The notes under the pieces were generated by a model, which made no database searches, was not told where the DNA came from, and worked only from the letters and a program-made list of their open reading frames with translations. From contig CBDAMQ010000027.1 in NCBI GenBank assembly GCA_965197275.1, positions 186,001 to 250,000 on the forward strand: a DNA stretch of 64,000 bases. Reading direction: 5' to 3'. Each line of letters starts with the position of its first letter. Positions within the stretch are counted from its first letter, which is position 1. Positions 36,272 through 44,163 of the stretch are shown in pieces. Source of the DNA: DASCOT01 sp965197275 (lineage in GTDB: Bacteria > Acidobacteriota > UBA890 > WLXD01). Both the position numbers and the translations under genes were made by a program.

Positions 36272-36297
36272 GAATACAATAGAATACGAACGAATAC
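36272..36297 (+). promoter_or_regulatory. Three phased GAATAC repeats, candidate antitoxin operator
   Basis: GAATAC occurs at 36272, 36282 and 36292, spaced exactly one helical turn (10 bp) apart in a locally AT-rich stretch 27-52 bp upstream of the antitoxin start. Ribbon-helix-helix antitoxins bind such short phased direct repeats to autoregulate. The stretch also lies between this module and the divergent rhodanese gene. Confidence 0.6.
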
Positions 36298-36323
36298 AGA
36301 TCACTCCAATGGGAACAGCAGAA

Positions 36324-36566
36324 ATGTCGAAGACCGTAACTCTCCGATTGGGCCAGGCCGTCTACGAAGAGTTGAAGGAGGCGGCTGTCGCCCAGAACCG
36401 GCCGCTATCGAACCTCATCGAGACGGCCGCCCTGACGAAGATCCGCGAAACCCAGTTCATCGACGACGCCGAGATGGCCGAGATCCAGGCCAACGAAGCG
36501 CTGCAGGAACGGCTGCGGGCCGGCTCGCGCGACGCGCGCAAACGCCGGGGCCGCTTCGTTGACTGA
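36324..36566 (+). CDS. Ribbon-helix-helix (CopG-like) antitoxin
   Basis: An 80-residue protein. The N-terminus SKTVTLRLGQAVYEELKEAA is a classic beta-strand plus helix of the RHH DNA-binding fold, followed by NRPLSNLIETAALTKI. The C-terminal acidic/helical tail (DDAEMAEIQANEALQERL) would wrap the toxin. I prefer the ATG at 36324 over the in-frame ATGs at 36270 and 36309 because the fold begins there and the earlier codons fall in the GAATAC repeat. It overlaps the toxin gene by 8 bp. Confidence 0.85.
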   Translation: MSKTVTLRLGQAVYEELKEAAVAQNRPLSNLIETAALTKIRETQFIDDAEMAEIQANEALQERLRAGSRDARKRRGRFVD

Positions 36567-36843
36567 CTACCGTATCTTCGAGACCACGCAGTTCGACAAG
36601 GATCTCCGCGCGCTGGCGCGCGCGGGCCGGCCGGGCATTGTGAAGAAACTGAACGATGTGGTGTATCCGCAGTTGCGCCTTCACCCCCATTTCGGACCAC
36701 ACATTCGTCGCCTGCGAGGCCAGGTTCCGGACGTGTGGCGCTATCGCATCGGCGCGTGGCGGTTCTTCTACGAGATCGACGAAGAGGATGGCACCGTATC
36801 GATGATCGCCGCAGCACACAGAGGCTCGGCCTACGGGCGCTAA
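36559..36843 (+). CDS. RelE/ParE-family toxin
   Basis: A 94-residue protein of the RelE/ParE/YafQ fold: YRIFETTQFDKDLRALARAG, PGIVKKLNDVVYPQLRLHP, HIRRLRGQVPDVWRYRIGAW, then RFFYEIDEEDGTVSMIAA and a final HRGSAYGR. The central RLRG...WRYRIGxWRFFYEID is the diagnostic part, probably an mRNA interferase. It starts with TTG inside the antitoxin end, a usual coupled arrangement. Together they form a type II toxin-antitoxin module. Debris of other genes follows directly. Confidence 0.87.
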   Translation: MTDYRIFETTQFDKDLRALARAGRPGIVKKLNDVVYPQLRLHPHFGPHIRRLRGQVPDVWRYRIGAWRFFYEIDEEDGTVSMIAAAHRGSAYGR

Positions 36844-37189
36844 CTGGTGTGGCTCCGCGTAGGTGGCTCGATCGATAATGGTGTCCGGATCGAAGATCAC
36901 GATGTCGGCCCAGACGACCGTCATATATAGCTGTGGCAGCGTAGGACCGTACTGGCGGCTCTTGACGCGATCGGCCCGCGAGGCATGGTCCTCTCGTCTC
37001 GCGCGTGGACCAGCTATCGGCTACCCGGTCATAGACGTACAGGACGCCGCTGGCGTAGATGTGCAGGAGTCCCCGGAAGGCGAATGCCGCGTGGCCGACG
37101 AGCACGCCGCCAGGGAACGAGGCGATCTCGACGAACCTGTGTTTCTTCGTATCGAATGACCAGAAGCTCTGGCCCAGTACCACAGCACC
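36844..37189 (-). pseudogene. Debris: Kelch-repeat fragment and D-aminoacylase C-terminal fragment
   Basis: Two unrelated gene pieces are seen on the minus strand. At 37189-37004 one frame reads a Kelch-type propeller strand set (GQSFWSFDTKKHRFVEIASF, HAAFAFRGLLHIYASGVLY, YDRVADSWS). At 36924-36844 another frame reads WADIVIFDPDTIIDRATYAE, which is the C-terminal signature of N-acyl-D-amino-acid deacylases (compare ADITVFDPATVIDRSTY in the intact gene at 19135). Neither has a start or complete domain. They abut the toxin stop, so the toxin-antitoxin module may have inserted next to, or replaced, these genes. Confidence 0.6.
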
Positions 37190-37191
37190 GC

Positions 37192-37662
37192 TCAGCCGTC
37201 TGCCTGCTGACGGTCCTGCAGGCGTCCCTGCATGCCCATGAGGCGATAGCTGGTGCGCAGCCATGCTTGCAGCTCCTCATCAAGCTCGCTGACCTCGGTG
37301 ATGCGCAGATGGTGGGCCCACCAACCAGGAACGGCCTCCTCGACCTTGGTGAAGCGCGGCGAATCCAGCGGTCGCGGCAGACTGAAATTGCACGTCATGC
37401 CGCGCTCGGAGAGGCTGGTGATGCTGGCAAAACGTACCCGGCCCATGAACGCGATGCGGGTCTTGGCCGGTGCGACGTCATACTCACCGCACGCTGAGAT
37501 CATCTGCTCGAAGCGTCGATAGAGCTTGCGCGCCTCGGGTCCCATACGCGCCTTCCAACCGGCCAGCGTGGCTTGTCCGCAGGAGTGCCACTGATTCCTG
37601 GTGACGAACTTCGCGCCGCATTCGGGGCATGTCCACAGGGGTCGGTTGCGGTCGACGATCAT
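37192..37662 (-). CDS. DUF5655 domain protein with zinc ribbon
   Basis: A 156-residue protein. The N-terminus has a zinc-ribbon-like WTCPECGAKFVTRNQWHSC. The DUF5655 region follows: WKARMGPEARKLYRRFEQMI, YDVAPAKTRIAFMGRVRFAS, ERGMTCNFSLPRPLDSPRFT and HHLRITEVSELDEELQAWL. The biological role is unknown. The gene stands alone between debris and the second ADOP permease, all on the minus strand. Confidence 0.85.
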   Translation of the reverse strand: MIVDRNRPLWTCPECGAKFVTRNQWHSCGQATLAGWKARMGPEARKLYRRFEQMISACGEYDVAPAKTRIAFMGRVRFASITSLSERGMTCNFSLPRPLDSPRFTKVEEAVPGWWAHHLRITEVSELDEELQAWLRTSYRLMGMQGRLQDRQQADG

Positions 37663-37718
37663 CGAACGCCGCTTGCGATAGGGCTACGAGATAGCGCGTC
37701 CATCCGGACAAGCGTAGC

Positions 37719-40445
37719 TCAGTCTCGCAGCGCTCTCACCGGGTCGATCCGCACCGCCCGTCGCGTCGGAACCAGCGACGCCAGGAACGACATGGCCAGC
37801 AACAGGGTCGACATCCCCGCAAACGTGGCAACGTCCGTCGGGCTCACCTCGTACAGCATCCCATCGAGTGTCGAGCTGAGGGCACGGCTGGCGACCAGAC
37901 CGATCGCCACTCCTAGCCCCGCGAGCACGGCAGTCTCACTGAGCACCAGCCACCGGACGGAGCGCGACGGCGCTCCAAGCGCCATGCGTACGCCGATCTC
38001 GTTGGTGCGCTCCGCGACGCTGAAGGCGATGACTCCATAGATACCCACGCAGCCGAGCATCAGTGCGATGAAGGCGAACGCGCCGACCAGGACGGCGGCG
38101 AAACGCTCCTCCGCGACGGTTTCTGAAATGAGGTCCGGCATGTGGGTAACGCGGTAGACCAGGATGTCGGGATCCATCTCGTTCACGGTCGTGCGCAGCA
38201 CCGGCGCCAGTTGCATGGGGTCGCCGCGGCCACGCAGGAGGACGTACATCGACTGGGTACCGAACTGGCGGTAGGGGAAGTACATGAACGGTCGTGCAGC
38301 CTGGTCGAGTCGGCGATGCAGCGAATCGGCGACGACACCTACGATGCGGCGCTCGGTGTCCGACTCCTGATCGTCCATCGCCATGTGGGCGCGCACCATC
38401 TTGCCGACCGGGCTTTCGCCTGGCCAGTAACGGCGCGCCGTCGTTTCGCTGATGATGGCCACCGGCTCGCTGTTGGCTGTATCTCCGGCTTCGAACGAGC
38501 GTCCCTCGCGGATCGGAATCTCGAGCATCGAAAAGTAGGTGGCGCTCACGGCCTGCATCGACGCTCCAGGCTCGTCATCCGGCTCGGGCTCCGGGGCGCC
38601 GACGATGCTGAAGCTACTGCTGACGTTGCCGCCGCTGAAAGGCGACAGGAACACGGCGCCGACATCGGCCACGCCCGGCTGCGCCGCCAGGCGGTCAAGC
38701 AGCTCGGTGAAGAAGCGTTCTTGGACGGCTTCGCCGGTGTAGCGGGCACCGAGGCGGATTCGAGAGGCAAGGACACCATCGGCGCTGAAGCCGGGGTCGG
38801 TGCCTACCAGGCGCGCTAGGCTATTGAGCAGGAGCCCGGAGCCGATGAGCAGCGTGAGCGCTAAGGCCACCTGCACGACCACTAGGCCGCGTCGGAGGCC
38901 GCGACCCGAGCGACCGCCTGTGCCGCGCGAGGCACGCAATGCGTCGCCCAGAGCGCCGCGCACCGTGTGCAGAGCCGGCACGGTGCCGAAAATGGCTCCG
39001 GTGATGAACGTCAGCGCCGCCGCGAACAGCAGTACAGCGCTGTTCAAGCCGACCTCGTCGAGACGCGGAATCCCCGCCGGCACCACCGCCAGGAGTGCTT
39101 GCGTGCCGATCTGGGCAAGGACGATCGCGGCGCCTCCACCGAGCGCGGCGAGCAGGAACGACTCGGTCAGCATTTGGCGAGTCAGGCGGCCGGTCGCCGC
39201 CCCCAGAGCCGAGCGGACGGCGATCTCCGTGCGCCGCGCGCTGGCGCGAGCTACCAGCAGGTTGGCGACGTTGACTGTGGCGATGAGCAGCACGAGACCG
39301 ACTACTCCCAAGATCAGATACAGACGCTGCTCCGTATCGCCGAGCTCAGCGCGCGCCAATGACTCCGCCCAGGCGAGCGTGCCCAGGTTGGAGTCGGGGT
39401 ACTCTTCCTCGAGCAGCTTCGACACCCGGGTCAGGTCGGCATTGGCCGCATCCAGCGCTGTGGACGGAGCCAAGCGCCCGACAGCGTTCAGAAAACGGCT
39501 GCCGCGGGAGTACTCCTCGATGTCGATCCGCGCTGCCGCGAGGATCTCGACCGTTGCGCGTCGAGGTAGGCGAAAGTCAGCTGCGAGCACGCCGATTACC
39601 TCCCACGGCGTGTCGTTCAAGGTGATCGTCTGGCCGAGGACGTCTTCGGAGGCGCCGAACTGTCGCTGCCAAAGGGAGTGGCCGAGCAGCACGGTTCCGG
39701 CTGCGCCCGCGACGTCGTCGGCGGGCAGGAAGTCGCGCCCCAGCATGGGACGCAATCCGAGCGTTCGCAGCATTTCGTGTCCTACAAATGCTCCGTTCAG
39801 GCTCTCGGGCCGGTCCACCTCGGTGAGCGTGGCGCGCCAACCCCGGTACGGGGCGATGGAAACGAAGCTGTCCGACATTGTCTGCCAGTCGCGTACGTCG
39901 CGGATCGAGACCGAACCCTGGAGCGGATCGTCGACGGCGCCTTCCCACACCATCACGAGCTCATCAGGGTTCGGGTAGGGCAGTGGACGCAGGATGATGG
40001 AGTTGACGGCGGTGAAGATCGTCGTCACGGCGCCGATCCCGAGCGCCAGGGTGCTGACGATCACCAGCGTCAGGCCCGGTGATCGTTTCAGCGTCCGCCA
40101 CGCGAAACCGGTGTCCTGTACCACCGTGTCGATCCAGTTGCGCAGACCATGGTGATCCTCGCCGGGATCGAGTCGGCGCGACGATCCGCCCGGCCGGTTC
40201 AGGCTGTTGGACGGAAGCCGCTCGGCGGCGCTCTGAGTCACGAGGTCGGCGAGCGCCTGGATGGCGAGTCGACCGAGCCCCAGCAGGCCTCGCCGCCGAT
40301 GGACATCACGAGCGGCGGAACGGAACGTGTCGAGCAAGTCGGCCGCAAAGCGGTCGCGGAACGCCCGCGGATATGCCGCCAGGGCGACACCATAGCAACC
40401 TGCCAAGGCCCGGACTGCCAGCGGATCCCTGGAACCGACCCTCAT
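37719..40445 (-). CDS. ADOP-type ABC transporter permease, intact
   Basis: A 908-residue permease of the ADOP family. N-terminal cytosolic domain residues 1-90 (AAYPRAFRDRFAADLLDTFR). First helix after FAWRTLKRSPGLTLVIVSTL (~115-150), then the first MacB-type periplasmic core, FtsX block 1 (~375-480, LLIATVNVANLLVARASARR), second core (ending GQSMYVLLRGRG-like), and FtsX block 2 ending PTRRAVRIDPVRALRD. There is no ATPase domain. Its start overlaps the PadR stop by four bases (ATGA). The substrate is unknown; these proteins are predicted efflux or lipoprotein/peptide-handling permeases. Confidence 0.92.
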   Translation of the reverse strand: MRVGSRDPLAVRALAGCYGVALAAYPRAFRDRFAADLLDTFRSAARDVHRRRGLLGLGRLAIQALADLVTQSAAERLPSNSLNRPGGSSRRLDPGEDHHGLRNWIDTVVQDTGFAWRTLKRSPGLTLVIVSTLALGIGAVTTIFTAVNSIILRPLPYPNPDELVMVWEGAVDDPLQGSVSIRDVRDWQTMSDSFVSIAPYRGWRATLTEVDRPESLNGAFVGHEMLRTLGLRPMLGRDFLPADDVAGAAGTVLLGHSLWQRQFGASEDVLGQTITLNDTPWEVIGVLAADFRLPRRATVEILAAARIDIEEYSRGSRFLNAVGRLAPSTALDAANADLTRVSKLLEEEYPDSNLGTLAWAESLARAELGDTEQRLYLILGVVGLVLLIATVNVANLLVARASARRTEIAVRSALGAATGRLTRQMLTESFLLAALGGGAAIVLAQIGTQALLAVVPAGIPRLDEVGLNSAVLLFAAALTFITGAIFGTVPALHTVRGALGDALRASRGTGGRSGRGLRRGLVVVQVALALTLLIGSGLLLNSLARLVGTDPGFSADGVLASRIRLGARYTGEAVQERFFTELLDRLAAQPGVADVGAVFLSPFSGGNVSSSFSIVGAPEPEPDDEPGASMQAVSATYFSMLEIPIREGRSFEAGDTANSEPVAIISETTARRYWPGESPVGKMVRAHMAMDDQESDTERRIVGVVADSLHRRLDQAARPFMYFPYRQFGTQSMYVLLRGRGDPMQLAPVLRTTVNEMDPDILVYRVTHMPDLISETVAEERFAAVLVGAFAFIALMLGCVGIYGVIAFSVAERTNEIGVRMALGAPSRSVRWLVLSETAVLAGLGVAIGLVASRALSSTLDGMLYEVSPTDVATFAGMSTLLLAMSFLASLVPTRRAVRIDPVRALRD

Positions 40446-40801
40446 GCCGATTCGGGATCCTGCAACAGGTCACGTCGTCGTGACGCTGAAACCAGATCAC
40501 TCATTCGCTGCGCCTCGGCCGCCGCGACATCGTGGCCAAGCTCGGTGACCCGATAGCTGCGTCGTCGGCCATCCTCAGTGGTGTCGAGATCGAGCTCCTC
40601 GATAAGGCCGTCGTCGAGCATGCGCTTGAGCAGTCGATAGAGGGCTCCGGGTTGGAGCGTCACGCTCGGGCGAGCGCTCGCGGCACGCTGCATGATCGCG
40701 TATCCGTGAGCGTCGCCCTCCAGCAGGACGAGCAAGATGGCGAACACGTCAGGTTTCAGCGGCACCAGAGCGTCGGCACTCGCTGCGCCGCGGTTGGTCA
40801 T
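40442..40801 (-). CDS. PadR family transcriptional regulator
   Basis: A 119-residue PadR regulator: PLKPDVFAILLVLLEGDAHG, YAIMQRAASARPSVTLQPGA, LYRLLKRMLDDGLIEELDL and RRRSYRVTELGHDVAAAEA. The winged helix and C-terminal dimerisation helix are complete. It is co-translated with the ADOP permease. A perfect 10-bp inverted repeat lies 54-76 bp upstream of its ATG and is the likely operator. It is related to the PadR at 28420-28755 but has a different operator sequence. Confidence 0.92.
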   Translation of the reverse strand: MTNRGAASADALVPLKPDVFAILLVLLEGDAHGYAIMQRAASARPSVTLQPGALYRLLKRMLDDGLIEELDLDTTEDGRRRSYRVTELGHDVAAAEAQRMSDLVSASRRRDLLQDPESA

Positions 40802-40854
40802 GGTTTGCGGCTCCGCATTCGGAGATTGGGAGGGATTCTGTTAGCGACAAAACG

Positions 40855-40877
40855 ACTATAGACATATTGTCTATAGT
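40855..40877. promoter_or_regulatory. PadR operator: perfect 10-bp inverted repeat
   Basis: ACTATAGACA-TAT-TGTCTATAGT (10+3+10 bp, no mismatch) lies upstream of the PadR/ADOP operon in a short AT-rich island within GC-rich DNA. The TATAGACA-like half also contains a -10-like TATAG. The symmetry and position fit a PadR dimer site that covers the promoter. Confidence 0.72.
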
Positions 40878-40976
40878 TTCGCAAGAAAAGCGTTGATCTC
40901 GATACCGTCGGGACATCCGCAGATTCGGCGTGCGACTGGCGCCTTGTGGCGAGTCTTTGAGGTCCGATATCGAGCG

Positions 40977-42362
40977 CTACGTCAGCGGTCTCAGGTTCTG
41001 GAGCACCGTCGGGAGCAGTTCCGCCACGGTCGGATGAATGTGGACTGCCCGCGAGACAACCGTGTAGGGCACCTTTGCATACATGATCGAGAGGAGGCTG
41101 TGGACCACCTCGTCGCCGCCGATTCCGAGGATCGCGGCGCCGAGGATTTCTTCGCTGTCCGCGTCGACCAGGATCTTGATGAACCCATCCGTCTCGCTGC
41201 GCTCCCGCGCTCGCCCGACGTCCTTCATCAGTCGTTTGCCCACCAGCACACGGCGCCCGGATGCGCGCGCCTCGACCTCGGTCATTCCGATGCGTCCCAG
41301 GGGCGGGTCGATGAAGAGCCCGTAACAGAGGATCCGGTCGCTGAGACGGCGAGTGACACCGTCGAAGAGGTTGGCGGCGACGATCTCGAAGTCGTTGTAG
41401 GACGTATGAGTGAACGCCCCGTGGCCATTGCAGTCACCCAGGGCCCAAATACCCGGCACGTTGGTGCGCAGCTCGTCATCCACGGTGATGAACCCACGTC
41501 CGTCGACCTCGACACCGGCCGCCTCCAGACCCAGGTCACCGGTGTTGGGTACGCGTCCGATCGCCAGCAGCAGATGCGAGCCGATCACCTCGGGTTCGCC
41601 ATCATCACAGGAGACGCGCACCGCAATGCCGTGTTCGTGCCTCGCGAAGCTGATGCACTCGGCGCTCAAACGCACGTCGACGTCTTCGGTTTCCAGGATC
41701 TTGCGTACCGCGTCGGATACGTCCTCGTCATCGCGCTTGATCAGCCGCTCTCCGCGCTCGACGATCGTCACTCGGCTGCCGAAGCGTCGGAACATCTGCC
41801 CGAACTCGAGGCCGATGTAGCTGCCCCCGATGATGACCAGATGCTCCGGTAGGTCGTCCAGTTCCATGATGCTGGAGTTGTTCAGATAGTCGATCTCGTC
41901 GAGCCCGGGCATCTCCGGCGCCAGCGCGCGGGCGCCAACATTGAGGAAGATGCGCTCGGCGCGCAGTTGCTGGTCGTTGACGCTGACCGTGTCGGGGCCC
42001 AGGAAGCTTGCGTGTCCGCGAACCAGGGTCACGTTTTCCATGCCGTCGATCCAGCGCGTCAGGTTCTCGTTGGATTGGCCGGAGATCGATTTCATGCGCT
42101 CGTGGACGCGTTTCATATCGACCCGGAAGTCCTGGTCGACCATGACGCCGAATTCGGGGCCCCGACGCGCCATGTGGGCGGCGCGGGCGCTGGCGACGAG
42201 GGCCTTGGTCGGCACGCAGCCGACGTTCACGCAGGTGCCGCCGATCCTGTCGCGCTCGACGACGGCAACCCGGTGACCTTCTTGACTTAGCCGATTGGCA
42301 AGCGATGGGCCCGCCTGCCCGGTACCGATGACGATGCTGTCGTACTCGACCGCCATGTTCAT
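40977..42362 (-). CDS. FAD-dependent pyridine nucleotide-disulfide oxidoreductase (dihydrolipoamide/mercuric-reductase-like)
   Basis: A 461-residue flavoprotein disulfide reductase. It shows the FAD loop SIVIGTGQAGPSLANRL, redox Cys pair GGTCVNVGCVPTKALVAS, NAD loop VIIGGSYIGLEFGQMFRRFG, FAD site NVPGIWALGDCNGHGAFTHT and the C-terminal active-site His-Glu in VHIHPTVAELLPTVLQ. These residues make it catalytically complete; the substrate (lipoamide, mercuric ion, other disulfide or soluble electron acceptor) is open. I use the ATG at 42362; a GTG at 42413 preceded by GAGGA is also possible. It lies downstream of a TPP enzyme on the same strand. Confidence 0.88.
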   Translation of the reverse strand: MNMAVEYDSIVIGTGQAGPSLANRLSQEGHRVAVVERDRIGGTCVNVGCVPTKALVASARAAHMARRGPEFGVMVDQDFRVDMKRVHERMKSISGQSNENLTRWIDGMENVTLVRGHASFLGPDTVSVNDQQLRAERIFLNVGARALAPEMPGLDEIDYLNNSSIMELDDLPEHLVIIGGSYIGLEFGQMFRRFGSRVTIVERGERLIKRDDEDVSDAVRKILETEDVDVRLSAECISFARHEHGIAVRVSCDDGEPEVIGSHLLLAIGRVPNTGDLGLEAAGVEVDGRGFITVDDELRTNVPGIWALGDCNGHGAFTHTSYNDFEIVAANLFDGVTRRLSDRILCYGLFIDPPLGRIGMTEVEARASGRRVLVGKRLMKDVGRARERSETDGFIKILVDADSEEILGAAILGIGGDEVVHSLLSIMYAKVPYTVVSRAVHIHPTVAELLPTVLQNLRPLT

Positions 42363-42431
42363 GGCTCCGGTGAGCGCCCCGAGCTCGGTTCGCCGAACGG
42401 TGTGGCCAGGCACTCCTCGGCGCGGAGGAAG

Positions 42432-44066
42432 TCATATTCGGCACACGAGCTCGCCGAGCCTCTCGGTCAGCTTCATGTTCTCGGAGTAGTCCACCGGGCA
42501 GTCGATGATCGACACCGTGTTCGATTGGATTGCCGCCTCGAGCGTCGGCCGCAGATCCGCGGCTTGTTCGACCCGGTAGCCGGTGGCTCCGAAGCTCTCG
42601 GCATACTTGACGAAATCGGGGTTAGTGAACTCGATGTGGCTGGGCCGCCCGAAGTGCCGCATCTGATGCCAGCGGATCAGGCCGTACTCGGAGTCGTTCC
42701 AGATCAGCACGACGATGGGCACGTTCAAGCGCATCGCCGTTTCGATCTCCTGAGAGTTCATCAGGAAGCCGGCGTCGCCGGTTACCGCCACGGCGGCGCG
42801 ATCCGGATGCGCCAGCCTGGCCGCGAAGGCACCCGGTACGGCGATCCCCATCGAGGCGAAGCCGTTGGAGATGATGCAGGTGTTCGGTCGCTCGGCTTGG
42901 TACATGCGCGCCATCCACATCTTGTGCGCGCCCACGTCGCTGATGACGATGTCTTGGGCCGCCAGTGCCTGGCGCAGGTCCCAGATGATCTTCTGCGGCT
43001 TCACCGGAAAGGCGGAGCTGTCCCGGTGTTCGTCCATCTCCTCCACGATCGTCTGTCGCAGCGTGGCGCTGGAATCCGAATCGGACGGTGACGCGACCTG
43101 CGCGATGGCCTCCAATGACGCTCCGATGTCACCCACGATGCCGGCCTCGACGATGTAATGCTCATCGACCTCCGCCGGTTCGGAATCGATGTGGACGATC
43201 TGCTTGTCGCCCTCCGAGTTCCACAAGTAGGGGTGATACTCGACGATGTCGTAGCCGACACAGATCACCAGATCGGCGCGATCGATGCCGCAGGAGATCA
43301 GGTCGCGGGCCTGCATCCCGACGCTGCCGAGCGACAGCGGGTGCGAAAAGGGGATCGTGCCCTTGGCCATGAAGGTGGTTGCCACCGGGATGCGCAGGCG
43401 CTCGGCGAAATCCACCAGAGCGTCCGCCGCGCCGGCCCGCACGACGCCGTTGCCGGCCAGAATGATCGGTGCTTGGGCGCTCGAGATCAGCCGTCCCGCC
43501 TGCTCGACCTTCGCCGGAGGGGGAGCGGGTGGCGTGGCGCTCTGGACCCTGAGCGGCGACTTGGCATCGAGCTCGGCGCCGGCAACGTTCTCCGGTAGGG
43601 CCAGGAAGCTGGCACCCGGCTTTTCGGCCTCGGCAACTTTGAATGCCTTGCGCACGACCTCGGGGATGATCTCCGGCGCGCGGATCTCGGTGCTGTACTT
43701 CGAGATCGGCTCGAAGAGGTTCACCAGATCGAGAATCTGGTGGCTTTCTTTGTGCATTCGGGTGGTGGCGCCCTGCCCGGCAATGGCGACCACCGGAGCT
43801 CGGTCCATGTTGGCGTCGGCAACGCCAGTGACCAGATTGGTCGCGCCAGGTCCGAGGGTTGCCAGACACACTCCCGCTCGGCCTGTGAGGCGGCCGTACA
43901 CGTCGGCCATGAACGCCGCGCCCTGCTCATGGCGTGTCACCACGAACTGGATCGAGCTGTCTAGCAGCGCGTCCATGACGTCGATGTTCTCTTCGCCCGG
44001 GATGCCGAAGAGGTACTCGACCCCTTCGTTCTCCAGACATTGGACGAACAGTTTCGCAGCTTTCAT
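42432..44066 (-). CDS. Thiamine-diphosphate-dependent enzyme (acetolactate-synthase-like large subunit)
   Basis: A 544-residue TPP enzyme with three domains. The N-terminal PYR domain has the catalytic Glu in GIPGEENIDVMDAL and VTRHEQGAAFMADVYGRLTG. The central domain has PIILAGNGVVRAGAADALVD. The PP domain has the Mg/TPP motif VAVTGDAGFLMNSQEIETAM with NDSEYGLIRW. It resembles catabolic acetolactate synthase and related carboligases or decarboxylases; no regulatory subunit is adjacent. It is followed by the flavoprotein disulfide reductase, and together they might form a 2-oxoacid-converting pair, which is inference. Confidence 0.9.
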   Translation of the reverse strand: MKAAKLFVQCLENEGVEYLFGIPGEENIDVMDALLDSSIQFVVTRHEQGAAFMADVYGRLTGRAGVCLATLGPGATNLVTGVADANMDRAPVVAIAGQGATTRMHKESHQILDLVNLFEPISKYSTEIRAPEIIPEVVRKAFKVAEAEKPGASFLALPENVAGAELDAKSPLRVQSATPPAPPPAKVEQAGRLISSAQAPIILAGNGVVRAGAADALVDFAERLRIPVATTFMAKGTIPFSHPLSLGSVGMQARDLISCGIDRADLVICVGYDIVEYHPYLWNSEGDKQIVHIDSEPAEVDEHYIVEAGIVGDIGASLEAIAQVASPSDSDSSATLRQTIVEEMDEHRDSSAFPVKPQKIIWDLRQALAAQDIVISDVGAHKMWMARMYQAERPNTCIISNGFASMGIAVPGAFAARLAHPDRAAVAVTGDAGFLMNSQEIETAMRLNVPIVVLIWNDSEYGLIRWHQMRHFGRPSHIEFTNPDFVKYAESFGATGYRVEQAADLRPTLEAAIQSNTVSIIDCPVDYSENMKLTERLGELVCRI

Positions 44067-44163
44067 TGCTGGCTCCCCTGAGGCCGTTTTCTAGGGTTGG
44101 GGGAGATCCAGCATAGTCGACGCGGCGCCGCGATAGCCGTCAGTGCTTCCCGGTCAGTTCGTT

